A stretch of 64,000 bases of DNA from Diphasiastrum complanatum (lineage: Eukaryota > Streptophyta > Lycopodiopsida > Lycopodiales > Lycopodiaceae), in assembly GCA_029204225.1 (NCBI GenBank), contig CM055111.1, forward strand, positions 3,919,744 to 3,983,743, given 5' to 3'. Both the position numbers and the translations under genes were made by a program. Of the stretch, positions 11,451 to 23,710 are shown piece after piece. Position 1 is the stretch's first letter. Each line of letters starts with the position of its first letter. The notes under the pieces are model-generated. The model saw only the letters and a program-made list of their open reading frames with translations. It ran no database searches and was not told the origin of the DNA.

Positions 11451-13679
11451 ATTATTTCGGCCCTTATGTGTAGAAGATATTGGACCCACTTGAGACTATT
11501 TGTAATTAATGCTCATATTCACACATGTGGGTGTGAGGATTCACCCTAATGTTTGTGAGTTGGTTTCCTTGTTCGGTTTAGACCATGGCTAAGTGCTGGA
11601 ACTAGTTGCGATATTTGGAATTCTCACATTCCTTGATACTGACTCACAAACTCTACACAAAAGATATAAACAGACGTAAGTCATACAGAGAAACTGATTT
11701 CAGAAAAAAAGTAACGTAGAACTCGTGCAACAAAATGCTCTTATCGGAGCACAGTCAGCTGAATGCCAGAATGCTGTCTCGATGATCAGAATACACTCTG
11801 ATGCTCAATGGAAGATCTAAAGCATCCTCCCTAGCTTCTATCGTGTCGTCCTTTTATGTCGGTTCTGCATAAGTTGTCTTCATTCCCACTAATTATTCTT
11901 AAAACATCTGAATGAATAAATTACCTGTTTCTAATATTTGGATTTAAAATTATTGAGAAACAATGCGCACTCTCTTAACGTCGACCACAAGACCAAAAAC
12001 ATATGCACTTCACGTGACACTAGACTTACGTGCTATTAAAAGAACTACTGTGCTGATCATCCTCCTTTTTGGGCGGTTCAGAATCATCGAGATTAAATTC
12101 AGCTCAGCCTAAGTTTTTACTGCTTGTATATGGCCACTGGCTACGCAATATGATAACAGCAGAGCTCCCATCCAAGAGAACACATGCTCAGTGCTAGAGT
12201 ATGCGTAGTACTACATCCAAAACGTTCAAAGGTATGATAATAGTCTGAATACAAAGTCCATCCTAAGTGATCAGTGAAATTGTACGTATATGCCAAGTGA
12301 ATATGCTATAGCATATGCAATCTAATATTATATGCATATACTACGTCATATTTATAGGACAGCCATCTCCTTCGGTAGCAGACTGAGCCTTTGAGTGCTG
12401 ATGAGGAGGGTGGGTTCGCGAAATGGACCGCACCAAAGAGCTTTCAAATCACTATCTCACCAGTATCTGGACAAGGCGTTGTAGTAGTTAGACAAGTTAT
12501 TGTTCAAAATTCAAATGATTTCCTACAACTTGTAAGTTACACCAACCTTTTTATTCCAAATTTTACCAGATAGCAAGTGTAAAAGATAGAAGAAAATAAC
12601 CACAAGGATAACTCACACAATGCAACATCTGCAATTCGCATCAAATTACAGAGCAGGACAAACCATCTAAATATTGACACAGGATACTATTGACATTTCT
12701 TCAATTTACCTGTAGAAAGAGTAAGATTTGACATGAGATTATTTGGTTGCTCAAAATTTCTGAGAATATATAAGTTGCAATGTTGAATAATCTGCACGGA
12801 ATGTCAGTAAACACAGAGATACTGAATGAAATCGTATGATGAGAATCACGATCTTCCAGTATATTGAAATATGATTTGACAAATTACCATCTCTGGCAAG
12901 TCAGTAATGTCTTTCAAACACATCAGTAGCCATGTCGCAATAGAGAAGTTCTTTTAACTAGCAGCCTAGCTATATTTTTGTGACTGCTTACTATGTCTTA
13001 AATCGACTAAGAGAAACTTCATGTGAGACCGAAATATTAGAATGAGCTGGGTCTGAATATATGAAGCTTTACTGTTTTGAAACGTAGCACAAATATAAAC
13101 AGATCTCAAGACTCACACTTAGCAATAGAACTAGCGCGGAGTATTGTTTGATATTATTCTTGAGTGCGGTATCAGGGATCAAGTTGAGTCCTTGTTGGCG
13201 AGTTGCACACCAAAGAGCTGTATCATTTTTTCATACTGCATTAGTGATATACTAGCGTTCTTCCAAACGCTAGTAGGTGGTACAATTAGAGACATTTCTT
13301 CACCACATTCATGAAATACTGGGAAGAGATCAGACAACTTCTTAAGGACTATAGCATAAAGTTCATGAAGGTTGCAACAGAATTCACAGATTTAGATTAT
13401 CTGATCTGAGATTGTAGCACAAGATATGTTCCCCTCTAATATTTTGGTCATATAGTCTGCCAGAATACTTTAGAGAGAAGATGCAACAAATCACCTAACT
13501 ATGACATGAACATAGCTTTCTACATAACACTCTTTGTACAGTGACACATATATCACTTGATTGCATTATTTATCTTAGACTTGCAATCAGCCATCCTTTA
13601 GGCAATACAGTACTGTACCTACGTAGCTGATGAAGGTTAAAGCGTTTCAAATCAAACTATCTTCCAAGTTGTTGGCATT
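11451..13679. other. Unassigned sequence
   Basis: About 2.2 kb right of the inversion breakpoint. No protein family, LTR end or tandem repeat is recognised, and codon continuity is poor in all frames. By the inversion model this sequence originally lay next to 7633. Confidence 0.4.
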
Positions 13680-14201
13680 TTACATCACTGGATGCGCTTC
13701 TGGAATGTCCGGAAGACTCGTTTTGAAGGTAATGTGGGAGCAGTAATATGAAACAAATCGGTTGTGATTTTTCTTTGAGAGGAGAATAGCTTGTCGTTGA
13801 TAGTCTTGCATGAGAGGAAGCATCTGGTCAGCGTGTTCCCCAGCCAGGATACTTGAGACCCTTACAGGTACCGTTTGAATTGACAGAATTTTCATCCTCC
13901 TCTTCATTTCAAAGACAAATTTTCTTACCAGCTTCAAAGTCAATCTCCAAATCCTTCTGAGTATGGGAAGTATCTTGACTCTCTTCCTGCTCATCTTTGA
14001 CTTCCAGGATCTCCTTCGTGGTGGGTCAGCCTGCTTTAGAATTTCTGCAATGAGTTTCTGAGCTAATTGGTGCCTTCTCTCTTCTTGTTCAGCCTCAGTA
14101 AGCTCGAGCTGGTGATAGAAATACATCCAGTACTCGTTGCTCAAACGCTTTAATAATGATCGACGACAGGCTAGAACTTTCCTTTTTGCCATTCTAAACA
14201 C
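13680..14201 (-). CDS. Hypothetical basic protein, 173 aa
   Basis: Uninterrupted minus-strand frame starting ATG at 14201 with 'MAKRKVLACRRSLLKRL', then 'ELTEAEQEERRHQLAQKLIA' and a strongly basic middle ('RRRSWKSKMSRKRVK'). The first third looks like a helical, Arg/Lys-rich protein. A good splice donor (CTG|GTAAGA, near 13932) lies inside the frame, so the real exon may end there and the rest be chance. No family recognised. The upstream minus-strand region to about 14600 contains CT-rich leader-like sequence, so a real low-copy gene is possible. Confidence 0.3.
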   Translation of the reverse strand: MFRMAKRKVLACRRSLLKRLSNEYWMYFYHQLELTEAEQEERRHQLAQKLIAEILKQADPPRRRSWKSKMSRKRVKILPILRRIWRLTLKLVRKFVFEMKRRMKILSIQTVPVRVSSILAGEHADQMLPLMQDYQRQAILLSKKNHNRFVSYYCSHITFKTSLPDIPEAHPVM

Positions 14202-15082
14202 CGTCCTCTGTTCTCACATAAGTCCTGCAGATGATGGTATAATGAAGATCTTCCTCACAGATCAGCGGTCCCTCCAGCTAGCAGGTTATCAAATTACAAA
14301 TCAAGCATTAGATAAGACAGAATTGTCCTCACAAAACTCAGCTTTGCTGCACCACTTAGCCATTCCAGATCAAAGGCTGAAAAGCTGATATATACCCACA
14401 CTCTTGCTTCACACAGATTTACTACGATGAGATATAAAGCAGCACCAGCAGGAACACACTGCCCAAGTAGTTAAAGGTCTGAATCTTCGATATTGTTGAA
14501 AGTAGACAGAGAAGCTCTGACCACACCATATCCCACATAATCATCGGTTTCCCAAAGCTTTCTCTCTCTCTCTCTTCACGAATCTTTAGTCTTAATCTCA
14601 CACTATTTGGAAAAAGCAATGGCTGCTAAGCAGGCTAGAAGCTGGAGGTGGAGCCATGGAGGGGAAGCCATGAGGAGGCGTGCAAAGGTGGGCGACAAAC
14701 TGTTGAAGTTGGCAGATGTCAGCAGAAGTAAAAGCAGCAGCAGAAGCAGCTCAGAAGCAAAAACAGAAACAGAAACAGAAACGGAAAGAGACGAGTGACC
14801 CAGCCAGGGTGCAGCCTGCTTCAGATAGTGCTAGCCCAAGCGAAACCGGGCAACTGCAGCCTATTCCTCAGCCGTCCCTTCAGACACGCCAGCCTACTCT
14901 ATGTTTACTCCACTTTAGACTTTTTTGTTCTCATTTTACACCTTTTTTACGTCCTGATTCCTCCAGTTTAGACTTTTCTTTTTTCATTTTACATCCTCAT
15001 TTCTCAAAGACTAACTAGTCCATATTGTCTACATTTTCATGACTATCTCCTACCTGTCACCTTGGGAATGAATAAACATACA
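14202..15082. other. Unassigned sequence with CT/GA-rich leader-like segments
   Basis: Short open frames on both strands (for example plus 14619-14798, Ser/Arg/Lys/Glu-rich with an ACAGAA repeat at 14760-14785). Nothing recognised. Confidence 0.4.
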
Positions 15083-15117
<35 letters not shown>

Positions 15118-15136
15118 GGGGGGGGGGGGGGGGGGG
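15083..15136. repeat. Compound (TG)n-(AG)n-(G)n microsatellite
   Basis: TG repeat, then AG repeat, then about 22 consecutive G. Confidence 0.98.
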
Positions 15137-15230
15137 ATGACATCCACATGGTGATGGGAGAAGTCAGCATCCAAGGCATCGCATGGGTGATGAGAGGAGG
15201 CTCATTATTCATAGAAGGTATGGAATGATG

Positions 15231-15232
<2 letters not shown>

Positions 15233-15280
<48 letters not shown>
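15233..15280. repeat. (GA)n microsatellite
   Basis: About 48 bp of perfect GA repeat. Confidence 0.98.
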
Positions 15281-15282
<2 letters not shown>

Positions 15283-15860
15283 TGGGACCTCTACTAAAAA
15301 GTGTGAGATGTGATGCAAGAGAAAAAAAGAAGAAGGTGGTGAGATGTCTAGACAATAGAAAAAAAGGGGTGAGATGTCCTTGTACAAGTGGTGGATAACC
15401 ATCCCTGTGTATCGCTATGTTTTTATACAAGTCAAGTTCCTGATATTAGGAGACTTTTTATTTATTGCAACGGGTCGATTTCATAATATGACAATTTCTA
15501 ACAATGGTAAAAACAGTTATAATTTCATTGTAAGCTTATTGAATTTTTCAAATGATTAATATACTACTGCTTGATTCTTGTATTCTTTTCATTTTTTTAT
15601 ATCGGCTGAGTGTCAATATATACATGATATGAATTGCAGACCGTTATGATCAAATTTTCAAAAGCATTGATGGGAATATATGACAAGCACTAACAAACTT
15701 TTTTGACATGCAATATGCAAGTGCTTTGAGAAGGCAATACTTAGGCCACCACCCACAATTCTACCCAAGCACCGTGGTTAAATTGTAGTCGATATTGAAT
15801 TTTTTATTAACAAGGAAAATTGGATATCTTGATAAAATCCAGAGATTTTTCCTGACCTAG

Positions 15861-15908
<48 letters not shown>

Positions 15909-17653
15909 ATATTGTATGGGCCCAAATCAGGGGCCCAAACATGTCATAATTGGGTATTGACCTAGGTATTGACAAGCTAACACTCAGTGGGGTATCTTAG
16001 TATCACAAAAACATATGTCATCCAAGCCAATTCCTTATACCAAGGTTGATATTGACTGGCCACCTATACATCCACCCAAGAATGTGTCAGATTTTCTTCA
16101 AGTCTCTCGAAGTTAGGATTTTTATTCTCAAGAATTGGACTCCAAACACTGACAAAAAATGAGGACATACAAAAAAAACTAAAAATTGTGGTGAGATGCT
16201 ATATGCTTCATTTCGTTGACTTGATGTTAACAGGACTTCGATTCCGATTTGGACCCAAACAGGTGAGGATGTACCAAAGAAAAGTGAGGAGATCCAACTA
16301 AATATTAGCATGAGGGTTATGACCGAGAATGGCATTGACACTTTAAAAGTTGACTCATCTTCATAACAAGGCAAAATATGTAGCAAAGAGTATTTAAAAG
16401 ACACATACAAAATTTGTCATCTTGTTTGAAAGTGATACATATAAGCCAATTCTCACCCTTGACAATTAATTTCACTATGAATCTTGCATTTTTTGAATTA
16501 TGGTTTTGTAGATTTTTTTATTTTACCTCAACAATTCCACTACTTCAAGGAAAATTGGTTCTTTTTTGAGTTTTGTCAATTCCATTGTCAAAAAATGACA
16601 TCTTTTCCCGAACATGACCCGACCGTGTTGCCTAGGCAGGTGTTGTTTAGAAAAGCCTGAAAATATTCAATAAAAATATAAATCTTTTGTGTAACTTATG
16701 ACATATGTACTATACAAGAGTCTACAATGTACATTTGAGTGTTTTTTATTTACCCTTCAAGTCTCTTTTTTCTTACTTATATATATATATCCTATACCTA
16801 GTTTTTCAAATCCAATGTAGGTCTCATTCTCAAAAAAAATGAGGACTTTCATGAACATTGACTTGGGCCCCTCAAGAAAAAAGAAACATCAATTGTGGCC
16901 CACTTAAAACTCTTATTGGACTGTAGTCTAAACGCTATATGTTTGTTTTCTCTCTCAATAAACACTATATGTTTTTCCCTCTAATGTTTGTTTTCTCTCT
17001 CAATAAACACTATATGTTTTTCCCTCTAAAGTCAATGATTTGTCTTTATTCTAACATGACACAGAGCTTGGAAGGAGGCTTCTTCCTTTGGGGCCAAGTT
17101 AAATGATTTGATTCCTTTTGGTAACCAGGTTGGATAAGGGTGTTGATGACGTGTACTCCTCAATGCAAGCCTGTGCTCACGTAGAATAGGAATATCTTGG
17201 AGCCTTGTGCTCCAAACTTGGTTTGGCATAGAATGAAGAACTTTGGTGCAAAGTAGCCTACAATGCTCATGATGAACTAGCAAAAACTCACAACCAATTA
17301 GGAGATATTAAATCTAATTGGCTAATCTTGAAACTAGGTGAAAAAGAAAAAGAAAAATCAACCAATGACATGTGAGTAGACTAAAACCTTAATGCTTTGT
17401 AAAAAACTAGGAAGAAATTTTGTACTATACTAATTTATGACTCAATGTTTTTATTCATGTTTTTGGTTATTTTTGTTTTTTTATGAGTCAATCTCCAAAT
17501 CATTTAAGAAAGAATATATTTGTGACAATAAATCATGACAATTTTTTTTAACAAACTTTATAAAACCATTATAATAAAGAATGAAAGAAGATGTGAAGAC
17601 AACACATGAATTTTGAGGAGCCAAACTCCATAAAAGTACAAAAGGGCCCAACT

Positions 17654-17655
<2 letters not shown>
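15281..17655. other. Unassigned AT-rich sequence with small repeats
   Basis: Contains an (AT)n array at 15861-15907 and a perfect 45-bp tandem duplication (16939-16983 and 16984-17028, unit starting 'atgtttgttttctctctcaa'). No coding region is recognised. Confidence 0.6.

Positions 17656-17689
<34 letters not shown>
17656..17689. repeat. (CA)n microsatellite
   Basis: About 30 bp of CA repeat. Confidence 0.97.
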
Positions 17690-17832
17690 TTTTTTGATAG
17701 TACATTTTAAAAAAAAATTCACCTCAATTTGGAATTTGATATGATGTAATACTCTCTACCAACATTGACAAGTATGTCAACACAAAATATTAGATTAATT
17801 ATAAAATACTTTGGGGTATCATAGCCACCAGA

Positions 17833-18210
17833 TTGCTTGGCCCTCGGAGATCATCACCATCAGTGGTATCAGAATGTGAGGAACATGAAATTTATGTGGG
17901 CTCAAGAAAGAATAGGCAAATTGTAAAAGGTGCAAAAATGAATTGGTGCGGTGATCGGAATGAAACTCAAATCAGAAGTCTTTTTGCACTTCTAGCTTCA
18001 AAACATAGTGAAAGACATTTATTTTGGATTGCGAAACTGCTTGGATTCATTCAAAATAGTAACTCGACAAAAGTAGTATGTGTCGATTGGTTGCACACCA
18101 CTTCAACGAATGTTTTTGGAGAAGGCATAAATTTAAAATATTGCAAGCAAAACCACGGGGCAAGAGAAAGCGATTGCCAAAAAATTAACCCAGGGTCAAT
18201 GATTTTAATT
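17833..18210 (+). pseudogene. C-terminal part of DUF7869-type protein
   Basis: Plus-strand open frame of about 127 codons with 'RHLFWIAKLLGFIQNSNSTK' followed by 'VVCVDWLHTT' and, at the end, 'CQKINPGSMILIL'. This pattern (FWIAK..., a V-x-V-x-W strand, then a V/I-x-P-x-S-hydrophobic strand) is what I recall from the C-terminal end of long transposon-like plant proteins that carry a DUF7869 domain. The DUF7869 domain itself lies next door on the opposite strand (18637-18185), so the two pieces of one protein meet tail to tail. Confidence 0.5.
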
Positions 18211-18637
18211 TTATAGTATTCTTTTTTTCTACTAGCATGGACAAGGATGCCAAAACAGTTTGGTTATTATTTTCTCTAGCAGTGTTGTCAAGCTGCAAAT
18301 AAAGTATTTTCGATAGATTTTTACCAAATTCGCACATTATCTTGTGTGCAATGGTGATCATAAAATTTGGATCGTTGGGATAATTAAAAAAGACCTTGGA
18401 CTCCAAAGTGCCATTCAACACAAGTCTTCCAATGAGATGGGCCTGAATAAAATTTGTCTCGTTCAAATGTTTGGGCACTTTGACAAAATGAGACAACATT
18501 GTTTTCTTCTGATCCATGCCATCAATAACAAGGCCCAGATATTTTTTAGGACATTCCAAACATTTCTTTCGATACTTGGCTAACTTTTGTCTTTCAACTA
18601 TTTGTTGATCTGTGCACTTGAAAGGCTTTTGCAACAT
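18185..18637 (-). pseudogene. DUF7869-like domain fragment
   Basis: Minus-strand frame of 150 codons with 'CLECPKKYLGLVIDGMDQKK', 'LIGRLVLNGTLESKVFFNYP', 'LYLQLDNTARENNNQT' and 'LASLSMLVEKK'. The 'I/VDGMDQ(K/A)K', 'LQLDN...EN' and 'LxMLV' motifs are those of the DUF7869 domain seen in repetitive proteins of plants and animals (assignment from memory). The expected continuation ('GHTH' region) is absent: similarity stops near 18210, at the point where the opposite-strand C-terminal piece also ends. No frame break is seen inside the fragment. Confidence 0.7.
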
Positions 18638-18639
18638 CC

Positions 18640-19032
18640 CCTAGAAATACAATGAAAATATTTAGTAATATAAAGATATCATAATGTTATTAAAGTATTT
18701 TGTAATTTAAATTCATTTCAAAACAAAAATAATAATTCTTTTCATTTTTACTTCGTAGAAAGAAGTTTGATCTCAATTCCTCAATTTCTTTGATACTCAG
18801 TTTCTATAAGCAAGAGGATGAACAAGCTGCAGAAGAACGTTGATGGATAGTAACAGAACTGCATTGGATCTCTGCCTCAGAGATGCGACTGGTTGACCGT
18901 AGAGGTGGGCTTAGATCAAGTGGAAAGTATCTTGCCTTAAAAGTGCGATTTGGCAACAATGCTTCTCCATGGAAATGCCCTTAGAGCAAGAGCTCATATC
19001 TCTCATATTAATATAGCTTCTCGAGAAGATGG
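18640..19032. other. Unassigned sequence left of copia element 2
   Basis: No features seen other than the target-site copy GATGG at 19028-19032. Confidence 0.5.
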
Positions 19033-19796
19033 TGTTAAAAATGAAAAAAGATTATCTATGTTAGATATAGGGGTCTTATGTTTTTCATGACAAGCATCAT
19101 GGTGTAGGAAGATGATGCTTAGATATAGGGGTCTTATGTCTTTCATGACAAGCATCATGGTGTAGGAAGATGATAGGGTCAAATTTGGCATAGATGGCAA
19201 ATTATCAAATTGCACATGTAATGCCACTATTGAGCCAAAATAGAGTAGGAGAGGTAGAACTCGAGCTAAATGGATAGTAGACAAGTGTAATGCTTTGGTT
19301 TGATTAAGTTTTTTAGAGGTCCAATAATATTTAGAGGTGGAACCATGAGTGGTCCAATAGAATTTGAGATATGCTTGGAAATGATCCAATAGAATAAAGA
19401 GGTAAATGGATCAATGATCCAATAGGATTAAGAGGTGGCAAAAGTGTGGTCCAATCATGTTTGAGCATTGTGTTAGCTCGTGGATCTATAGTCTCATTGT
19501 ACTCCTCACTTTGATCTAATTGATTTTGAGATTGAGTGGATTTTGAGTGCAAGCGATTTTCTAGCTTTCTCTCTCTTCCCAAGAAGAGCAGCTTGTTTTT
19601 ACTTAGAATAATGTTTTAACACTTCCCACATGTGTGAGTGAGAGTTGGAAGTGAGTGAATGCATGTAGTAGTGTGTTTTTGCTATAGAATCAAAGATAGA
19701 TTTTGAATCTCAATCTAGTCTTGATCTTAGTGCATCCACACACCTTAGGAGTTCACAAGTGCATGTGGTGGAGACTCCACACGTGTGAAATCAACA
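19033..19796 (+). repeat. Copia element 2, 5' LTR
   Basis: TGTTAAAAATG ... GAAATCAACA, about 764 bp. Near its start a stretch of about 67 bp ('gatataggggtcttatg...aggaagatgat') is tandemly duplicated, which the 3' LTR lacks. Confidence 0.95.
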
Positions 19797-19808
19797 TGGT
19801 ATCAGAGC
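19797..19808 (+). promoter_or_regulatory. Primer-binding site, copia element 2
   Basis: TGGTATCAGAGC immediately after the 5' LTR. Confidence 0.96.
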
Positions 19809-20164
19809 CTACCTAAGGTTACCATGCATTTTCATCCATGTGAGTGAAAACTTTTCATCAATCTTGAGCTAGAAATTGTCAAGGTCAAGAGATTGCTTGT
19901 TTGATCCAAAATCACAGTTGAATGCTAACCAATCTCATCTATATGTGATCTAGGCACTATTTCGAGATCTTAGCCATTTTGTTTCATGCAATATTATTGC
20001 ATTTGAGTCAAATTTGGTCTCTTAGTGTATTTCACACGTGAGAATTATCAATTCACAATATGTTGCAAGATCTTTCATAGGAGGTGATAGCACATCATTA
20101 TTGGATCCTATTGAGAGTGTGTAGCAACATTTTTTGTTCATCATTTGAGTTCTCTTCACCTTAG

Positions 20165-22979
20165 ATGGCTTCAATGGCTTCATCCTTGTTGGAACCAAGT
20201 GATAGATTGTCCACTTCAGACTATTCAATATGGAAGTTGAGGATGGAGTCCATCTTGATCCTTCAAGATGTGATGGACATTGTTCTTGGCCTTGAGGAAG
20301 ATCCTCAAGTTCTTCAAGATGTTCAAAAATATAAGAAGAGAGCTAGGATGGCTCTCCATTACATTAAGATGAATGTCTCTAATGAGATATTGAGGGAGAT
20401 AGGCACTTGCATTACAACCAAAGAAGCTTGGGATTGTCTCAAGACTATCTATGAGGCTAAGAACACCTCTAGGATCCTCACTCTTAGAAATCAAATCTTT
20501 CAAAGTTGCCAAAAGAGTGATGAGAGTGCATCCAATTGTGTTATGAGAGTCAAGGAGTTTCATAGGGAGCCTTCATGCATTGGTGATTCCATCCGAATCA
20601 AAGTGAGCTAGTCCAAGTCATTCTCAATGGCTTGAGAAGTGAATTTGACAATCTTGTCCAATCATATGCCATTAAGGAGGAGCTACCAAGCTTGGAGACC
20701 CTTCAAAGTGTGCTTATTCCTGAAGAGTCAAGATAAGAGTACAAGCTCTTGAGGATGGACAAGCTTTCTCTCAATCATAATGATGGCAAAGCTCTATTTG
20801 CCAAGGACAAGCACAAAGGGAGGAGCAAGAACCAATATCAACAATCCTCAAGAAAGGAAAAAGCCAAATCCAAAGACAAAGATGAGGAGAAAGATGATTC
20901 CTCTAGTGCTTCATCATCCAAGCTCAAGAAGAAGAAGATCAAGTGCTTTTATTCTGGCAAGAAAGGCCATTATGCCACCAATTGCTTCAAGAAGAAGAAT
21001 CAACTCAAGCAAGCCAGCATCTCCAATGAGAAGGAAGACACTATTGCAAGTGATGGAGAGGAATCTCTTATGGTCTCTAGCTTCTCATCCTCTCCTTTCA
21101 AGAAGGATGGTTTATGGTATATTGATAGTGGAGCTTCTTCACATATGTGTAGCTCCAAGGACTCTTTCTCTTCTATTGCACCTTATGATGGAGTCAAGAA
21201 ATCAATATACATTGCAAATGATTTTGAATGTCCTATTGAAGAAATAGGGAGCATTCCCTTAAAGCTTGCATCTTCTAAAGTTCTTTGTAATTCTAAAGTT
21301 CTTTATGTACCTAAGCTTACTAAGAATCTCATTAGTGTTGGCCAATTGCTTGATAATGGCCTTAATGTGAAATTCAATTTTGATACTTGTACTATAAAAA
21401 AGAATGATGAGATACTTGCATTAGGATCTAGATTTGGAGGCATCTATAAACTAGATCCAAATGAATATGTAAATGCTTGTAATGTTGCTCTTGTGAACAA
21501 GCTATCTATGGGAGAGTTATGGCATAGGAGGTTGGGACATCCCAACTACAAATCCATGCTCTCTATGATCAAAGAGGCCAAAGCTATTGGCTTGCCAAAG
21601 ACATTTTCCAAGGAAATCAAGCCTTGTGAGGCTTGTGCTATTGCTAAATCTCACAAAAAGCCATCTACAAGATCTTCTATCAAAAGCAAGCATCCTTTGG
21701 ATTTGATCCACTCGGATGTGCATTTCTCATCAACTACAAGCAAGGGAGGAGCCACTTGTTTTGTTTACTTTCATTGATGATTTCACAAGATTCACTTGGA
21801 TATATCTTCTTGCTTCTAAATCTATGGTGTTTGATCATTTCCTTATTTTTAAAGCTTATGTTGAGAAGCGATTCTCATTCAAGATTGAAGCTCTTAGATG
21901 TGATGGAGGTGGAGAGTATATCTCCAATAAATCTCATGATTATTGTGAGCTTGAAGGCATCAAAAGGGAGTTCTCTTGTGCCTACCCTCCATCTCAAAAT
22001 GGAGTGGCCGAGAGAAAGAATAGATCCCTATGTGAATGTGCAAAGACTATGAGAATTGAGACATCTTTGCCAAAAGATTTTTTGGGGTGAAGCCATAAAT
22101 TGTGCAGATTATCTTTGCAATAGGCTCCCACATATAGCTCTTGGAGGAAAGTCACCATATGAAATCTTATATTTGAAGAAGCCTAGATGATCACCTTAGA
22201 GTTTTTGGATGCATAGGCTTTGCCCATATTCCCTTGGAAACAAGGAAGAAGGAAGATCCTAGTGCATGCAAAGGGATCATGGTTGGATACTCATCCACCA
22301 AAAAGGCTTATAGAGTCTTTGTGCTCTCTACTTCTCAAATCATTGAAAGTAGAGATGTTATTTTCCATGAAGATCAACATTCATCTTTTGAAGGGTCCGA
22401 GATCAAGAAATCTATGGATGCATCACCAACTATTGCTACTGAAGACAATTATCATGTGATGGGGTCGAGATTTGAAGAGGACTCTTCTCGGATTATTTCA
22501 CCAAGAAGATCCATGAGAGATAGATCCGAGCCTAAGAGGCTCTCATATGTTGATAAAGGCAAGCAAGTGGATCTTGATTCCACTAATTATCCTTTTTTTG
22601 TTTCTCATGAAGAGCCAAAGAATGTACAGGAGGCACTCAATACCAAGAGTGGTATAATGCCATGAAGCAAGAGTATGATGCATTGATAACCAACAATACT
22701 TGGGAGCTTGTGGATCCTCCATCCAACAACCATGTGATTGGTTGCAAGTGGGTATTTCAAATTAAGTACAATCATGATGGCACCATTAACAAGTTCAAGG
22801 AAAAAGCATATAGAAGTGGCACACCATTTTGTGAGAGAAAAGCTTATTGGAGGAGAAATCTATTTGGAGCATGTCAACTCATCATCTTGTATTGCCGATT
22901 TACTCACCAAGCCTTTGAGCAAAAGTGCCTTCATCAAGCATAGATCTAATCTTGGAGTTATATCAAGATCAATGCTTAC
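20165..22979 (+). pseudogene. Copia element 2 gag-protease-integrase with RT deletion
   Basis: Gag starts at ATG 20165 ('MASMASSLLEPSDRLSTSDY', 'WKLRMESILILQD', 'AWDCLKTIYEAKNTSR'), broken at about 20609. The frame at 20749-21777 carries a zinc knuckle in which the second Cys is Ser ('CFYSGKKGHYATNC'), the protease 'WYIDSGASSHM' (intact D-S-G), 'VLYVPKLTKNLISVGQLLD', the integrase zinc motif ('HRRLGHPN...CEACAIAKSH') and 'DLIHSDVHF'. Integrase continues at 21716-22090 in another frame ('LRCDGGGEYIS', 'NGVAERKNRSL'), then 'RVFGCIGFAHIPLETRKK' at 22198. RT begins 'NNTWELVDPPSNNHVIGCKW' but after 'TINKFK' (about 22800) jumps straight to the RNase H end 'HIEVAHHFVREKLIGGE' and 'CIADLLTKPL'. Confidence 0.93.
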
Positions 22980-23005
22980 ATATTCATATAGAATTTTTTA
23001 GGAGG

Positions 23006-23705
23006 ATGAAAAATGGAAAAAGATTATCTATGTTAGATATAGGGGTATGTTTTTCATGACAAGCGTCTTGGTGTAGGAAGATGATAGGGTCAAATTTGGC
23101 ATAGATGGCAAATTATCAAATCCCACATGTAATGCCACTATTGAGCCAAAATAGAGTAGCAGGTAGAACTTGAGCTAAATGGATAGTAGACAAGTGTAAT
23201 GCTTTGGTTTGATTAAGTTTTTTAGAGGTCCAATAAGATTTACAGGTGGAACCATGAGTGGTCCAATAAAATTTGAGGTATGCTTGGAAATGATCAAATA
23301 GAATTAAGAGGTGAATGGATCAATTATCCAATAGGATTAAGAGGTGGCAAAAGTGTGGTCCAATCATGTTTGAGCATTGTGTTAGCTCGTGGATCTATAG
23401 TCTCATTGTACTCTTCACTTTGATCTAATTGACTTTGAGATTGAGTGGATTTTGAGTGTAAGTGATTTTCTAGCTTTCTCTCTCTACCCGAGAAGAGCAG
23501 CATGTTTTTACTTGGAATAATTTTTGAACACTTCCCACATGTGTGAGTGAGAGTTGGAATTGAGTGAATGCATGTAGTAGTGTGTTTTTGCCATAGAATC
23601 AAAGATAGATTTTGAATCTCAATCTAGTCTTGATCTTAGTGCATCCACACACCTTAGGAGATCACAAGTACATGTGGTGGACACTCCACACGTGTGACAT
23701 CAACA
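23006..23705 (+). repeat. Copia element 2, 3' LTR
   Basis: About 700 bp, aligning with the 5' LTR except for that LTR's internal 67-bp duplication. It is preceded by an AGGAGGA purine tract and followed by GATGG. Confidence 0.95.
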
Positions 23706-23710
23706 GATGG

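Larger units (their letters stand above)
19033..23705 (+). mobile_element. Ty1/copia element 2, internally deleted
   Basis: Complete-ended insertion of about 4.67 kb: 5' LTR 19033-19796, primer-binding site 19797-19808, gag, protease and integrase, a stub of RT joined to the end of RNase H, a polypurine tract (AGGAGGA, 22999-23005) and 3' LTR 23006-23705. Five-base target duplication GATGG on both sides (19028-19032 and 23706-23710). It lacks nearly all of RT and RNase H, so it cannot be autonomous. Confidence 0.95.

Noticed and set aside
14607-14798. Ser/Arg/Lys/Glu-rich 63-codon frame
   Set aside because: Composition comes from short CAGAAG/ACAGAA repeats; no supporting features.
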